Shown: piece after piece, positions 43,437 through 51,451 of the stretch
Layout of the letters: the number at the start of each line of letters is the position of its first letter
How positions within the stretch are numbered: the stretch's first letter is position 1
Assembly: GCA_026399075.1 (NCBI GenBank)
Contig: JAPLRR010000026.1
Coordinates: forward strand, 1-64,000
DNA length: 64,000 bases
Direction of reading: 5' to 3'
From: Methylococcales bacterium
GTDB lineage: Bacteria > Pseudomonadota > Gammaproteobacteria > Methylococcales > Methylomonadaceae
Position numbers and translations under genes: made by a program
The notes under the pieces: generated by a model
What the model was told of the DNA's origin: nothing
Databases searched by the model: none
What the model saw: only the letters and a program-made list of their open reading frames with translations

Positions 43437-44844
43437 GTCCGATACGGTTTGGGTCGTTGATGACGACAAATCTATACGCTGGGTGGTTGAAAAGGCTTTG
43501 CAAAAGGCCGGAATTATTACACGCAGCTTCTCCACCGGCAAGGAACTGTTGGTGGCACTACAAGATGGCTTACCGGATGCCCTGATAACAGATATACGGA
43601 TGCCTGGAATGGACGGCTTGGAGCTGTTGGACAGGGTTCAACGCAGCCACCCCGCCTTGCCTGTCATTGTTATGACCGCACACTCTGATTTGGAAAGTGC
43701 TGTTTCGGCATTCCATGGTGGGGCTTTTGAGTATTTGCCTAAACCGTTTGATATTAAAGAAGTTGTCAATTTGGCGCAACGGGCTTGTATCCATGGGCGG
43801 CAACAGCAAGATGACGCCCACCGCGCGGCTTCTACAACGCTTGAGCCGACACCAGAAATTATTGGTGAAGCACCGGCAATGCAAGAGGTTTTTAGGGCCA
43901 TAGGTCGGTTGGCGCGATCACACATCACTGTGCTTATCAATGGTGAGTCCGGGACAGGCAAGGAATTGGTGGCTAAAGCCCTACATCGGCACAGCCCAAG
44001 GGCTAAAAACCCGTTCATTGCATTGAACATGGCGGCCATCCCAAAAGACCTGATGGAATCCGAACTGTTCGGTCATGAAAAAGGTGCTTTTACCGGCGCA
44101 CAAACACGCCGTGCAGGACGCTTTGAACAAGCCAATGGCGGCACATTGTTTCTTGATGAAATCGGGGACATGCCTGCAGAATTGCAAACCCGATTGCTGC
44201 GGGTGTTGGCTGATGGCGAGTTTTATCCGGTTGGGGCGCACTTGGCTGTCAAAGTTGATGTGCGGATTATTGCCGCAACGCATCAGGATCTTGAAACCTT
44301 GGTAAACCAAGGCCGTTTTAGGGAGGATTTGTTCCATCGCTTAAACGTGATCCGTATCCACATTCCGGCCTTGCGCGAGCGCAAGCAAGACATTCCTTTG
44401 CTCCTGCGCCATTTCTTACAACAGGCCGCTTCTGAACTTGGCGTGGAAATGAAAATCCTTCGGCCTGAAGCGGAAGCATTTCTCAGTACGCTAGAGTGGC
44501 CGGGTAATGTCCGGCAATTGGAAAATAGTTGTCGTTGGTTGACAGTGATGGCATCAAGCAGGGAAATTCATTTGCATGACCTACCCCCTGAATTACTGAG
44601 TTCTTCACCGGAAAAAGAAGTGGTTGTAACAGGCTGGGAAACGATGTTGAGAAGCTGGGTAGACCAGCAATTAACGGCCAAGTCCGCAGAAGTTGCCAAA
44701 CAGACCATTCCAGCCGTTGAAGCGATTTTAATTAAGGCGGCCTTAAGCCATACCCACGGCAAGCGTCATGAGGCAGCCATTTTGTTGGGCTATGGACGAA
44801 ACACCCTGACCCGTAAAATAAAAGAGCTGGGTATAGAAGACTAA
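43429..44844 (+). CDS. ntrC: Nitrogen regulation response regulator NtrC
   Basis: NtrC is the sigma54 enhancer-binding activator for nitrogen-limited growth. The start at 43429 overlaps ntrB by 8 nt and gives [20 protein letters not shown], as in the family. The receiver has the phospho-acceptor in [15 protein letters not shown] and the lysine in YLPKPFD. The AAA domain has Walker A (GESGTGKE), GAFTGA for sigma54 contact and FLDEIGDMP. The C-terminal Fis-type helix-turn-helix is [20 protein letters not shown]. The length of 471 residues is normal. It likely controls ntrBC itself and possibly the small RNA at 23.7 kb. Confidence 0.95.
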   Translation: MTKSDTVWVVDDDKSIRWVVEKALQKAGIITRSFSTGKELLVALQDGLPDALITDIRMPGMDGLELLDRVQRSHPALPVIVMTAHSDLESAVSAFHGGAFEYLPKPFDIKEVVNLAQRACIHGRQQQDDAHRAASTTLEPTPEIIGEAPAMQEVFRAIGRLARSHITVLINGESGTGKELVAKALHRHSPRAKNPFIALNMAAIPKDLMESELFGHEKGAFTGAQTRRAGRFEQANGGTLFLDEIGDMPAELQTRLLRVLADGEFYPVGAHLAVKVDVRIIAATHQDLETLVNQGRFREDLFHRLNVIRIHIPALRERKQDIPLLLRHFLQQAASELGVEMKILRPEAEAFLSTLEWPGNVRQLENSCRWLTVMASSREIHLHDLPPELLSSSPEKEVVVTGWETMLRSWVDQQLTAKSAEVAKQTIPAVEAILIKAALSHTHGKRHEAAILLGYGRNTLTRKIKELGIED

Positions 44845-44873
44845 CGTGAAGGTTTACTTAGCGGCGGGTTAGT

Positions 44874-44897
44874 AAGGGGCGACATAGGGCGCCCCTT
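44874..44897 (+). terminator. Bidirectional hairpin between ntrC and nafY
   Basis: AAGGGGCG (44874-44881) pairs with CGCCCCTT (44890-44897), followed by GCTTTTGGG. It lies in the 94-bp gap between the convergent ntrC and nafY genes and can serve both, with the better T tract for ntrC. Confidence 0.65.
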
Positions 44898-44938
44898 GCT
44901 TTTGGGCTTTGTTTGTTAAACTCGGGTGCGCCAATTGG

Positions 44939-45652
44939 CTAACAGCCTTCATCATGGGTAAACCGCACACGTTCCTCAGCCGAGCGGCCTAGGGCTTTGG
45001 CAAACCATGGCGGTGGCGCTAAAAACACTTTTTGGAATTCCTGTAAGTGCTCAGTCGCCTCAGCAACGTCAGGTATCTTGATCGGATAAATATCAGCACG
45101 TATCACCTTGGCCGCCGCTGGCCCACCAATAGATTGCACAAACAAGACGTGGCAGTCTTTTATCAAGTTTGCCCGGAACAAGTTCCTGTCATCGCTGCTG
45201 TCAGCTTCAATGGTAGAACGTATGTCAATCAACCGATAATCATCCTGCGTCAATTGATAAACTAAGAAACGGATACAAGAGCCAAAGTGCCCGTTAATCA
45301 ATGCGCCGCTGTTTGAGCCGATGGCGACGCGGATTGAGTCCTGCATATCGCCCTCTTTATAAGGCAGTATTTCCGGCAGATCTTCATCTTCGGCTTCATC
45401 GCCCCATAGATAACGCACGGCCAATTTTATATTGGCAAGGCCGATACCAATGTCCTCGCCATCTTCCTCGCCATCCAGGCTGCCTAGCCCGGTTTTCAGA
45501 TTGGTGACGGTGATGGCTTTCAGTTTTTCATCATCCAAGGGTGAGCCTACCCGCTCATGTAAAATGCCAAGTAGCCTAGGGATGTCAATGCCGGGTAAGA
45601 TACGCGAAGCCAAGGCTATGCGCAGGGCTAGTTCACGGGGTAAGGCTTCCAT
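44939..45652 (-). CDS. nafY: Nitrogenase cofactor-binding protein NafY
   Basis: NafY (the gamma protein) binds the iron-molybdenum cofactor and apo-dinitrogenase during nitrogenase maturation. The 237-residue protein has both NafY parts. The N-terminal helical domain carries LALRIALASRILPGIDIPRL and LAVRYLWGDEAED. The C-terminal NifX/NifB-like domain carries INGHFGSCIRFLVYQ, whose H122 corresponds to the cofactor-binding histidine, and VQSIGGPAAAKVIRA. CCAGGAGAAT before the ATG is a strong ribosome site. Upstream lies a sigma54 promoter and a hairpin-terminated leader, so it is expected to be expressed with nif genes. Confidence 0.93.
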   Translation of the reverse strand: MEALPRELALRIALASRILPGIDIPRLLGILHERVGSPLDDEKLKAITVTNLKTGLGSLDGEEDGEDIGIGLANIKLAVRYLWGDEAEDEDLPEILPYKEGDMQDSIRVAIGSNSGALINGHFGSCIRFLVYQLTQDDYRLIDIRSTIEADSSDDRNLFRANLIKDCHVLFVQSIGGPAAAKVIRADIYPIKIPDVAEATEHLQEFQKVFLAPPPWFAKALGRSAEERVRFTHDEGC

Positions 45653-45871
45653 TTTATTCTCCTGGTAGGGACGGGTTATCTTTACTTTTCAATTACCATT
45701 CTGGTGGATAATCAGCTGGTTTTTATCAAAAATTAGGTGGGCTCTTGACAGTAATGCTGTTGGCTTAACCGTTCGGACAACACGCTTATGATGTGACTTC
45801 GCTTCGGCTAAGCCTCCAACGGTTGCGCTTGCCAACAACCTTGCTACCAGGCGAACCGCACATAAGTTGGC
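45653..45871 (-). other. Untranslated region between small RNA B and nafY
   Basis: No gene is seen in these 219 bp. On the minus strand AACCGTT and AACGGTT (45823-45829 and 45766-45772) could pair at long range. No second sigma54 promoter was found here, so nafY may depend on read-through of the upstream terminator or on an unseen sigma70 promoter. Confidence 0.35.
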
Positions 45872-45951
45872 AAAAAAAAGCGCCCTAGCCGAGAAATTAG
45901 GGCGCCAAAGGTACCAACCACAGGAGAGCAACATAAGATAAAAGGGTTACA
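45872..45951 (-). ncRNA. Candidate sigma54-dependent small RNA B or nafY leader
   Basis: From the predicted start near 45951 the minus-strand transcript runs ~80 nt to a terminator: GCGCCCTA, loop, TAGGGCGC (45880-45905), then T8 (45872-45879). Its single-stranded part carries GTTGCTCTCCTGTGGTTGG. CTCTCCTGTG also occurs in small RNA A at 23722-23731 in the same position, ahead of a terminator with T8. The motif pairs with AGGAG sites, including the nafY ribosome site CAGGAGA about 215 nt downstream. It may be free or an attenuated leader of nafY. Confidence 0.6.
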
Positions 45952-45961
45952 ATAATTTATA

Positions 45962-45978
45962 AGCATTATCAGTGCCAT
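45962..45978 (-). promoter_or_regulatory. Sigma54 -24/-12 promoter upstream of nafY
   Basis: On the minus strand ATGGCACTGATAATGCT has GG (45976-45975) and GC (45964-45963) ten bases apart, with TGGCAC at -24 and TGCT at -12. The predicted start is near 45951. Confidence 0.7.
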
Positions 45979-46081
45979 AAATAAATATATTTGTTAAACA
46001 ACCAGTTATCATGTTTAATCGCTTTAAATTGTAGGGAAACGCACCAAGGATAACCACTACTTGCAAAAGGCGTCCTACATT

Positions 46082-46097
46082 TGTGCGATTTCCTACA
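46082..46097. promoter_or_regulatory. NifA upstream activator site (TGT-N10-ACA)
   Basis: TGTGCGATTTCCTACA matches TGT-N10-ACA exactly. It is centred ~139 bp upstream of the predicted start at 45951, inside the usual range for NifA-activated promoters. It overlaps the short gap after the gene at 46112. Confidence 0.65.
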
Positions 46098-46111
46098 ATG
46101 TTGCGTGATTG

Positions 46112-46681
46112 CTAAATCGCACCGACAGCGGCTTCTTTAACAACCACAAAAGTATAGGTTTCCGCCTCAGCAAATGTTGCTGGGGTTGCTTTTGCATCAT
46201 AAGATTTTGCAGCCTCGTAAGCGATGGCCACTTTATCTTCAGGGGATTTACCTTTGAGTTCACTTTTTTCGATATACAACTCTTCCAGCAACTCATTCCA
46301 AACCAACCCTTGTTTGAAGGGAAGCAATTTATAAGTCACACCTTCCAGTTCAATTTGCAGCCTTTTGGAAATATTTTCGATATAAAGTAACGCGATACAG
46401 TCAGCGGCAATGTCGGCTTTATATTTGTCCACCAAAACAGGCAACAGATCTAGCGTTGGCAACAGACCGTTAAGAAATTTAATTTTGTCGTTTTCTATGA
46501 TTAGTGCGGAATGGATCAATAGGGATTCGGGTGGTTTGCGGTCAGTAGTCGAACCTTCGCGCAGGGCACCTTCTTTTAACACCAAATCGCCACGGTACGC
46601 ATAGATGCCTTGGTCGCTAGTTTGGCCATTCACCAAAGTGACTGTCAGTAAGCCTTTGTCTTGATATGTTTCTAGTAGCAT
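46112..46681 (-). CDS. nif-coregulated protein of unknown function
   Basis: I do not recognise this 189-residue protein. It starts MLLETYQDKGLLTVTLVNGQ and has no signal peptide, membrane span or cysteine cluster (one cysteine in AADCIALLYIENIS). The end is alanine-rich. GGAG in the leader (CTGGAGAATC, minus strand) is a good ribosome site. A strong sigma54 promoter lies 100 bp upstream with two NifA-type sites beyond it, which ties it to nitrogen fixation. It stands between nafY and the nifA gene. A role in nitrogenase maturation, protection or electron supply is an inference from position and promoter only. Confidence 0.7.
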   Translation of the reverse strand: MLLETYQDKGLLTVTLVNGQTSDQGIYAYRGDLVLKEGALREGSTTDRKPPESLLIHSALIIENDKIKFLNGLLPTLDLLPVLVDKYKADIAADCIALLYIENISKRLQIELEGVTYKLLPFKQGLVWNELLEELYIEKSELKGKSPEDKVAIAYEAAKSYDAKATPATFAEAETYTFVVVKEAAVGAI

Positions 46682-46791
46682 TGTTTGATTCTCCAGATGA
46701 GTTGTAAGTAAAAAATTATCGATGGTCGACGTGTTGCAAATTATATAAAGGCAGCATTATCGTTAGATTACCTTGATTTTATAATGGTTAA

Positions 46792-46808
46792 AGCAAAACA
46801 CTTGCCAA
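46792..46808 (-). promoter_or_regulatory. Sigma54 -24/-12 promoter of the unknown nif-linked gene
   Basis: On the minus strand TTGGCAAGTGTTTTGCT has GG and GC ten bases apart, TTGGCA at -24 and a perfect TTGCT at -12. The predicted start is near 46781, 100 bases before the gene at 46112-46681. Confidence 0.75.
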
Positions 46809-46958
46809 CTGGCAAATTTGGTAACAATGACAATAAGTTTTAGCAACCAAAACAGCTTTATATTTTTATTTAATTGAAATTAATGGTTATTTTTAATATT
46901 AATGACGAGCGGGATGGGCTTGTAAGTGGACGATTGAGGTAGGTTTTGCAAAAATGGC

Positions 46959-46974
46959 TGTTGCAAAACTGACA
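46959..46974. promoter_or_regulatory. NifA upstream activator site 1
   Basis: TGTTGCAAAACTGACA matches TGT-N10-ACA exactly and is centred ~186 bp upstream of the predicted start at 46781. A second site follows 30 bp further up, almost three helical turns away. Confidence 0.6.
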
Positions 46975-46988
46975 TGGACGCTACGGGC

Positions 46989-47004
46989 TGTGTTAAAAGC
47001 AACA
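46989..47004. promoter_or_regulatory. NifA upstream activator site 2
   Basis: TGTGTTAAAAGCAACA matches TGT-N10-ACA exactly and is centred ~216 bp upstream of the predicted start at 46781. Confidence 0.6.
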
Positions 47005-47122
47005 ACACAATGCGAGCTGGAGGTTGTTGCTAGGGGTGTTGGCAAAAGCGCGGGATTATGCCCCGGGTAGCGGGGCTTAAAGAGCTGGCTAGGATGATGG
47101 AATGGGCTGGCTAAGAACCGGG

Positions 47123-47383
47123 TTAGGCAACGTCAAAATACCAGTCCAAAAGCTCTTCCCCACCCCAATTTTCAGCCTCTTCAGGGATGGTTTCCGCCGT
47201 TTCATAGAGGGTCATTTGTCCAGGGGACGGCGATGTTACCAATAAGCTTTCGGCATAACTGACCGAGCAGCCTTGCTTGCCAGTGCCATCTTTTAGCCAT
47301 TGTGCTGCCATAGCGATCGCAGCTTGCCGGGTTTCCCCGAAACCGAAAACGGCATAATCCTGTTGTACATATAAAATAGTCAT
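47123..47383 (-). CDS. Small protein of unknown function downstream of nifA
   Basis: I do not recognise this 86-residue protein. It starts MTILYVQQDYAVFGFGETRQ and contains AAIAMAAQWLKDGTGKQGCS and a tryptophan-rich acidic end (ENWGGEELLDWYFDVA). It lies 15 nt after nifA on the same strand, preceded by CTGGAGCAACC, so it is very likely in the nifLA operon. The AIAMAAQWL helix recalls short nif-cluster proteins, but no match can be named. Confidence 0.65.
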   Translation of the reverse strand: MTILYVQQDYAVFGFGETRQAAIAMAAQWLKDGTGKQGCSVSYAESLLVTSPSPGQMTLYETAETIPEEAENWGGEELLDWYFDVA

Positions 47384-47398
47384 GGTTGCTCCAGCGGG

Positions 47399-48946
47399 TT
47401 AAATTTGTTTCATGGTAATGTCCAAGGTCATAATGCGGTAGGCGATTTGCCTAGGGGTCATATTCAACAAACGGGCGGCCTTGGCTTGTACCCAACCGCT
47501 TTGCTCCAAGGCGGCAATTACCCGTTCACGGTCATCCAAGTTTTCGTCATTAAAATCGATTGCTGGCACTTTTGCAGGTTTATGGCTGATGCCTGCGCCG
47601 ATTTCATCTTCCAGTCCCGTGCTAACCATGACATCGCGGTCAATGATGCCATTAGGACTCATGATGGCGGCACGCTCCAAGCGGTTGGCCAGTTCCCTGA
47701 CATTGCCGGGCCAATCATGTTTCATCAATATCCGTATGGCGCTTTCTTTGATTTCCAGCGGCCGCCCACCTTGCTGGGCTGAAATTCTGCCGAGCAAAAA
47801 TTCCGCCAGCTGGGGAATATCCTCAGTCCGCTCCCGCAGGGTGGGCATTTGGATAGGCATGACATTGAGCCGGTAATATAAATCTTCCCTAAACTTGCCT
47901 TCGGTGACTTCCTCTTCAAGGTTGCGGTTGGTCGCGGCAATGATCCGCACATTCACTTTTATCGTGTTGGTTCCACCGACCCGCTCAAACTCACCTTCTT
48001 GCAAAACCCGTAACAGCTTGGCTTGAAATGATGCGGAAATCTCACCAATTTCATCGAGGAACAAAGTGCCGTTATCGGCAAGTTCAAAGCGGCCTTTGCG
48101 TTGGCTGACGGCACCGCTAAACGCACCTTTTTCATGGCCGAACAACTCTGATTCCAATAAGGTGTCGGGCAAGGCGGCACAATTGAGCTTTAAAAAAGGC
48201 CCACTGGCACAACCGGAATTAAAGTGGATGGCATTGGCCACAACTTCCTTACCAGTACCTGACTCGCCCCGTATCAAGACCGTAGTATTCCATTTTGCCA
48301 CTTGGCGGATAAGGTCAAACACCTTGAGCATGGGCGATGAGTGGCCGATAATGTTTTCAAAGCTGTAGTTTTTAATTAGCGCTTGCTTCAGTTGGTCGCG
48401 TTCATTTTGCAAATGGCGCTGTTTGCGCTCTATAAGCCGCAACATTTTGACGCTTTGCGCAATCAAATTGGCGATCATTTCCATAAACCGGGCACGTTCG
48501 CCCAGAAACTGGCTACTGTCAGGTTGGGCGGCCAACACGCCAATGGTGTCGCCTTTTTCAATATGGATCGGTGAACCAATAAATGGCAATTCCGGGTCAT
48601 AGAGACCCAGACGACCTAAAAACCGCGGCTCTTCCGATACTTTTTCAACCACAATGGTGCTGCCTTCATCCAAGATGGCCCCCATCAAGCCTTCTCCGGG
48701 TTGGTATCTAACCGGTTCTGCCAATTTATCGGTACCGTTGCCATTGGTATGGACGACACTGACAATCAGGCTGTTACTTTCAATTTCACGCAGTGTTATC
48801 ATCCCTGAGCGCATACCTGACCTTTTATGCAGTATCTCTAAAACCGCCTGTAGTTTTGCGTGCAGATCATGGGTGCTGTTTAACACTTGGCTGATGAGGT
48901 ACAAAGTATCCAGTTCGGCTTCGATGAGTTGGATTCGCTCAGGCAT
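47399..48946 (-). CDS. nifA: Nif-specific transcription activator NifA
   Basis: NifA drives sigma54 promoters of nitrogen fixation genes. The 515-residue protein has an N-terminal GAF domain (about 20-170), a sigma54-activation AAA domain with Walker A (GESGTGKE), GAFSGA in place of GAFTGA, and FLDEIGEIS, and a C-terminal Fis-type helix-turn-helix (QAKAARLLNMTPRQIAYRIM). It lacks the cysteine-rich linker of oxygen-sensitive alphaproteobacterial NifA, which fits control by NifL. Its start overlaps the nifL stop (TAATG), so the pair is coupled. Confidence 0.95.
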   Translation of the reverse strand: MPERIQLIEAELDTLYLISQVLNSTHDLHAKLQAVLEILHKRSGMRSGMITLREIESNSLIVSVVHTNGNGTDKLAEPVRYQPGEGLMGAILDEGSTIVVEKVSEEPRFLGRLGLYDPELPFIGSPIHIEKGDTIGVLAAQPDSSQFLGERARFMEMIANLIAQSVKMLRLIERKQRHLQNERDQLKQALIKNYSFENIIGHSSPMLKVFDLIRQVAKWNTTVLIRGESGTGKEVVANAIHFNSGCASGPFLKLNCAALPDTLLESELFGHEKGAFSGAVSQRKGRFELADNGTLFLDEIGEISASFQAKLLRVLQEGEFERVGGTNTIKVNVRIIAATNRNLEEEVTEGKFREDLYYRLNVMPIQMPTLRERTEDIPQLAEFLLGRISAQQGGRPLEIKESAIRILMKHDWPGNVRELANRLERAAIMSPNGIIDRDVMVSTGLEDEIGAGISHKPAKVPAIDFNDENLDDRERVIAALEQSGWVQAKAARLLNMTPRQIAYRIMTLDITMKQI

Positions 48947-50553
48947 TAGATTCCCCTTTTAGCGGTCTGCTTGTGCAATGGAAAGCTTATTTTTACCCGG
49001 CAACCCTGATCGTAATCAGGGTCTATTTCAATAAAACCTTGGTGCTGGTTAATAATCTCCTTGGCCATAACCAGGCCCATGCCAGCTTGGTTGCCGCCCA
49101 TGGGGCGTGTGGTGTAAAAAGGCTCAAACACTTTGGCGCGTTTTTCCAGCGGGATGCCAGGGCCGCTATCCTCAATACAAACATAGACCAATTCGGAATC
49201 TGTTTCGGTGGCTATTTTAAGCCGCTGTTCACCACTCTCATTGGTGCTTAGCGCATCAATGGCATTGTCTATCAATTGCTTAAATAAAATGCGCAAGCGA
49301 TTTTCTGAGCCCAGCATGGTCGGCAATTCGGGTAGCGGGCACCAATGCACTTCAATGTCTAAACTTAATAATTTTTGTTCGCTGAGCAATAGCACTTCGT
49401 GCAGCAATTGGTTTAGGTTGACGGGAATAACCGCTGTTTGCAGTATCTCAGGAATGCAGTTTTGCATGGTGCTTATTGCGGCTTCCCCTGATTGCTGGAT
49501 TTGTTGCAAACTATCCAGCAGGCCTGTGTGTTGTGCTTCGCCTTTGTGCTTCAATAATTGCTCGGCCGCCCTAATTTGGTTCATTGGCATTTGGATTTGG
49601 TGCATGGCACCCAGCAAGGTTTCCCGGATGCTGCGCACCCGTTCGTCTTCAGCCATCGTGGTTTTTAATGACTGGATATGGAGTTCCTCCATCTGCCTGC
49701 GTTGCCGGGTGATGTCGGTTATAGTCAGGATGAGGTACTGTTTGGAAGTGTTCTCAAAAAAAGCGTCGGCATTAACTTCGTTCTCAACAAACCAGTTGCC
49801 CGCACAGGAAAACCAGCGGGTTTTCCGTCTGCCCTTACCTTCTAATTTGAACTCCCGGTTGTTAAAACCCTGACCGTTCTCTTGGGTAAGTTGCCATAAA
49901 GGGCCCATTTCATCGCGCAATAGCTGCAAAAAATAGCCTGCAGGCTCCCCCCTATCCAAATCACTGACCAAGGCTTTATAGTTGTGGTTATCTAAAATAA
50001 CCCTATCTTTGTCATCAATAACGACCATGGCAATAGGCGAGGAATTGATAACCGATTCAATCAGCAGTTTTTGGTTAATAACCCTTTTTTCAGACTCATA
50101 GGCCTGGGTAATATCCCTGTGCATACCGATGTAATGGGTGATTGCGCCTTGGTCATTGAGCATAGGGGCTATTGTCAGCTCTGACAGATAGCGTTGTCCC
50201 GACTTATGGCGATTGCACAATTTGCCATGCCATATCTTTTTTGCACTTATGGTGTACCACAAATCGTAGTAAACGGATCGCGGGGTGCGTTTATCCGATA
50301 AGATGGATTCGTTCTCACCCAATATATCAGCAGGCTGGTAGCCTGTGACCTTGGAAAAGGCTTCATTGACGTAAAGGATATTGGCCTTTTTGTCGGTGAT
50401 TGATATGGCTATTGGCACTTGCTCAACCGCTTCAACAAACAAGTTGTAAGGTATTTTGTTGAACCCTTCCCCAAATAAATCAGGAGCCATTTCATCAATA
50501 ACGTTCGCGAGGTTAGTATGCGACTGTAAAAAGTGTAATGAAGTTTTTTTCAT
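48946..50553 (-). CDS. nifL: Nitrogen fixation regulator NifL
   Basis: NifL is the redox- and nitrogen-responsive antiactivator of NifA. The 535-residue protein has PAS1 (about 35-150, AISITDKKANILYVNEAFSK), which binds FAD in the family, PAS2 (about 165-290) and a C-terminal histidine-kinase-like domain (GAMHQIQMPMNQIRAAEQL, DNAIDALS, DSGPGIP and GMGLVMAKEI). GENESILSDKRTPRSVYYDL and WYTISAKKIWHGKLCNRHKS match the NifL/Aer PAS type. It shares its operon with nifA and is divergent from rnfA, with a common regulatory region. Confidence 0.94.
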   Translation of the reverse strand: MKKTSLHFLQSHTNLANVIDEMAPDLFGEGFNKIPYNLFVEAVEQVPIAISITDKKANILYVNEAFSKVTGYQPADILGENESILSDKRTPRSVYYDLWYTISAKKIWHGKLCNRHKSGQRYLSELTIAPMLNDQGAITHYIGMHRDITQAYESEKRVINQKLLIESVINSSPIAMVVIDDKDRVILDNHNYKALVSDLDRGEPAGYFLQLLRDEMGPLWQLTQENGQGFNNREFKLEGKGRRKTRWFSCAGNWFVENEVNADAFFENTSKQYLILTITDITRQRRQMEELHIQSLKTTMAEDERVRSIRETLLGAMHQIQMPMNQIRAAEQLLKHKGEAQHTGLLDSLQQIQQSGEAAISTMQNCIPEILQTAVIPVNLNQLLHEVLLLSEQKLLSLDIEVHWCPLPELPTMLGSENRLRILFKQLIDNAIDALSTNESGEQRLKIATETDSELVYVCIEDSGPGIPLEKRAKVFEPFYTTRPMGGNQAGMGLVMAKEIINQHQGFIEIDPDYDQGCRVKISFPLHKQTAKRGI

Positions 50554-50594
50554 AAGTGAGGGGGCAGGTGTAAATGATGTCTACCAAACTAACT

Positions 50595-50611
50595 AGCAAA
50601 TATTCTGCCAG
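50595..50611 (-). promoter_or_regulatory. Sigma54 -24/-12 promoter of nifLA
   Basis: On the minus strand CTGGCAGAATATTTGCT has GG and GC ten bases apart, CTGGCA at -24 and a perfect TTGCT at -12. The predicted start is near 50584, 31 bases before nifL. Confidence 0.75.
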
Positions 50612-50685
50612 ATGCAACTAAGCAATGTCTAACCTTAACCCGTGGCAAATAAGAGGGGTAAGCCGTCTTAGGGCGCCTATTATCT

Positions 50686-50701
50686 TGTAAGGTTTACGAC
50701 A
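50686..50701. promoter_or_regulatory. NifA activator site, nifL-rnf region, 1
   Basis: TGTAAGGTTTACGACA matches TGT-N10-ACA exactly. It is centred ~110 bp from the nifL start and ~129 bp from the rnf start, so it can serve both. Confidence 0.7.
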
Positions 50702-50725
50702 CAGCCATTTTGCTGGATGTCAGTA

Positions 50726-50741
50726 TGTATCACTTACAACA
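50726..50741. promoter_or_regulatory. NifA activator site, nifL-rnf region, 2
   Basis: TGTATCACTTACAACA matches TGT-N10-ACA exactly. It lies 40 bp from the other site, about four helical turns, and ~89 bp upstream of the predicted rnf start. Confidence 0.7.
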
Positions 50742-50795
50742 GGTTTGGGCCGCAGAATTTTGCTTGAGCCCCCGTAATGCCTAGCAATTTTAAAA

Positions 50796-50812
50796 TTGGC
50801 ATAATTGCTGCT
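50796..50812 (+). promoter_or_regulatory. Sigma54 -24/-12 promoter of the rnf operon
   Basis: TTGGCATAATTGCTGCT has GG (50798-50799) and GC (50810-50811) ten bases apart, TTGGCA at -24 and CTGCT at -12. The predicted start is near 50823, 31 bases before rnfA. Confidence 0.7.
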
Positions 50813-50853
50813 TTAGTGATTTTGAAAGTCCTTAAAACAGCCTGGAAAAAACA

Positions 50854-51438
50854 GTGAGCGAATATCTATTACTTTTATTAGGCACGGCCCTGGTCAATAA
50901 CGTGGTCTTGGTTAAGTTTTTGGGGCTATGCCCGTTTATGGGTGTATCCAAGAAACTCGATTCAGCGTTAAGCATGGGTTTGGCGACCACTTTCGTATTG
51001 ACATTGGCGGCAATGACCAGTTGGCTGCTGGAGCACTTCATTCTAGCCCCTTTTCATATCCAGTTCTTACGCATTTTGGCTTTTATTTTAGTCATTGCGG
51101 CTGTGGTGCAGTTCACTGAAATGGTAGTGCATAAAACCAGCCCCGTCCTTTACCAAATTCTGGGGATATTTTTGCCGCTCATCACCACCAATTGCGCCGT
51201 TTTGGGTGTGGCCTTATTAAATGTCCAAGAACAATATGGTTTTATGGATAGCATGATTTTTGGTTTTGGTTCGGCAGTGGGTTTTACCTTGGTAATGGTT
51301 TTGTTTGCCGGCTTACGTGAGCGCTTGGCGTTGATGGCGGTTCCGGCCTTGTTTGCAGGGACGCCGATTGCCTTTATTACGGCGGGTATTTTATCGCTGG
51401 CATTTATGGGTTTTGCCGGCCTTAACAGCAAAATGTAA
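50854..51438 (+). CDS. rnfA: Rnf electron transport complex subunit A
   Basis: RnfA is a six-helix membrane subunit of the ion-driven ferredoxin:NAD oxidoreductase. The 194-residue protein has the family opening [20 protein letters not shown] and [20 protein letters not shown], with [17 protein letters not shown] in the second half. The start is a GTG at 50854 with a weak GGAA. It is first in rnfABCDGEH and directly downstream of a sigma54 promoter with two NifA-type sites, so here Rnf is nif-controlled and most likely supplies reduced ferredoxin or flavodoxin to nitrogenase. Confidence 0.95.
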   Translation: MSEYLLLLLGTALVNNVVLVKFLGLCPFMGVSKKLDSALSMGLATTFVLTLAAMTSWLLEHFILAPFHIQFLRILAFILVIAAVVQFTEMVVHKTSPVLYQILGIFLPLITTNCAVLGVALLNVQEQYGFMDSMIFGFGSAVGFTLVMVLFAGLRERLALMAVPALFAGTPIAFITAGILSLAFMGFAGLNSKM

Positions 51439-51451
51439 CAGGAAGACAGCC

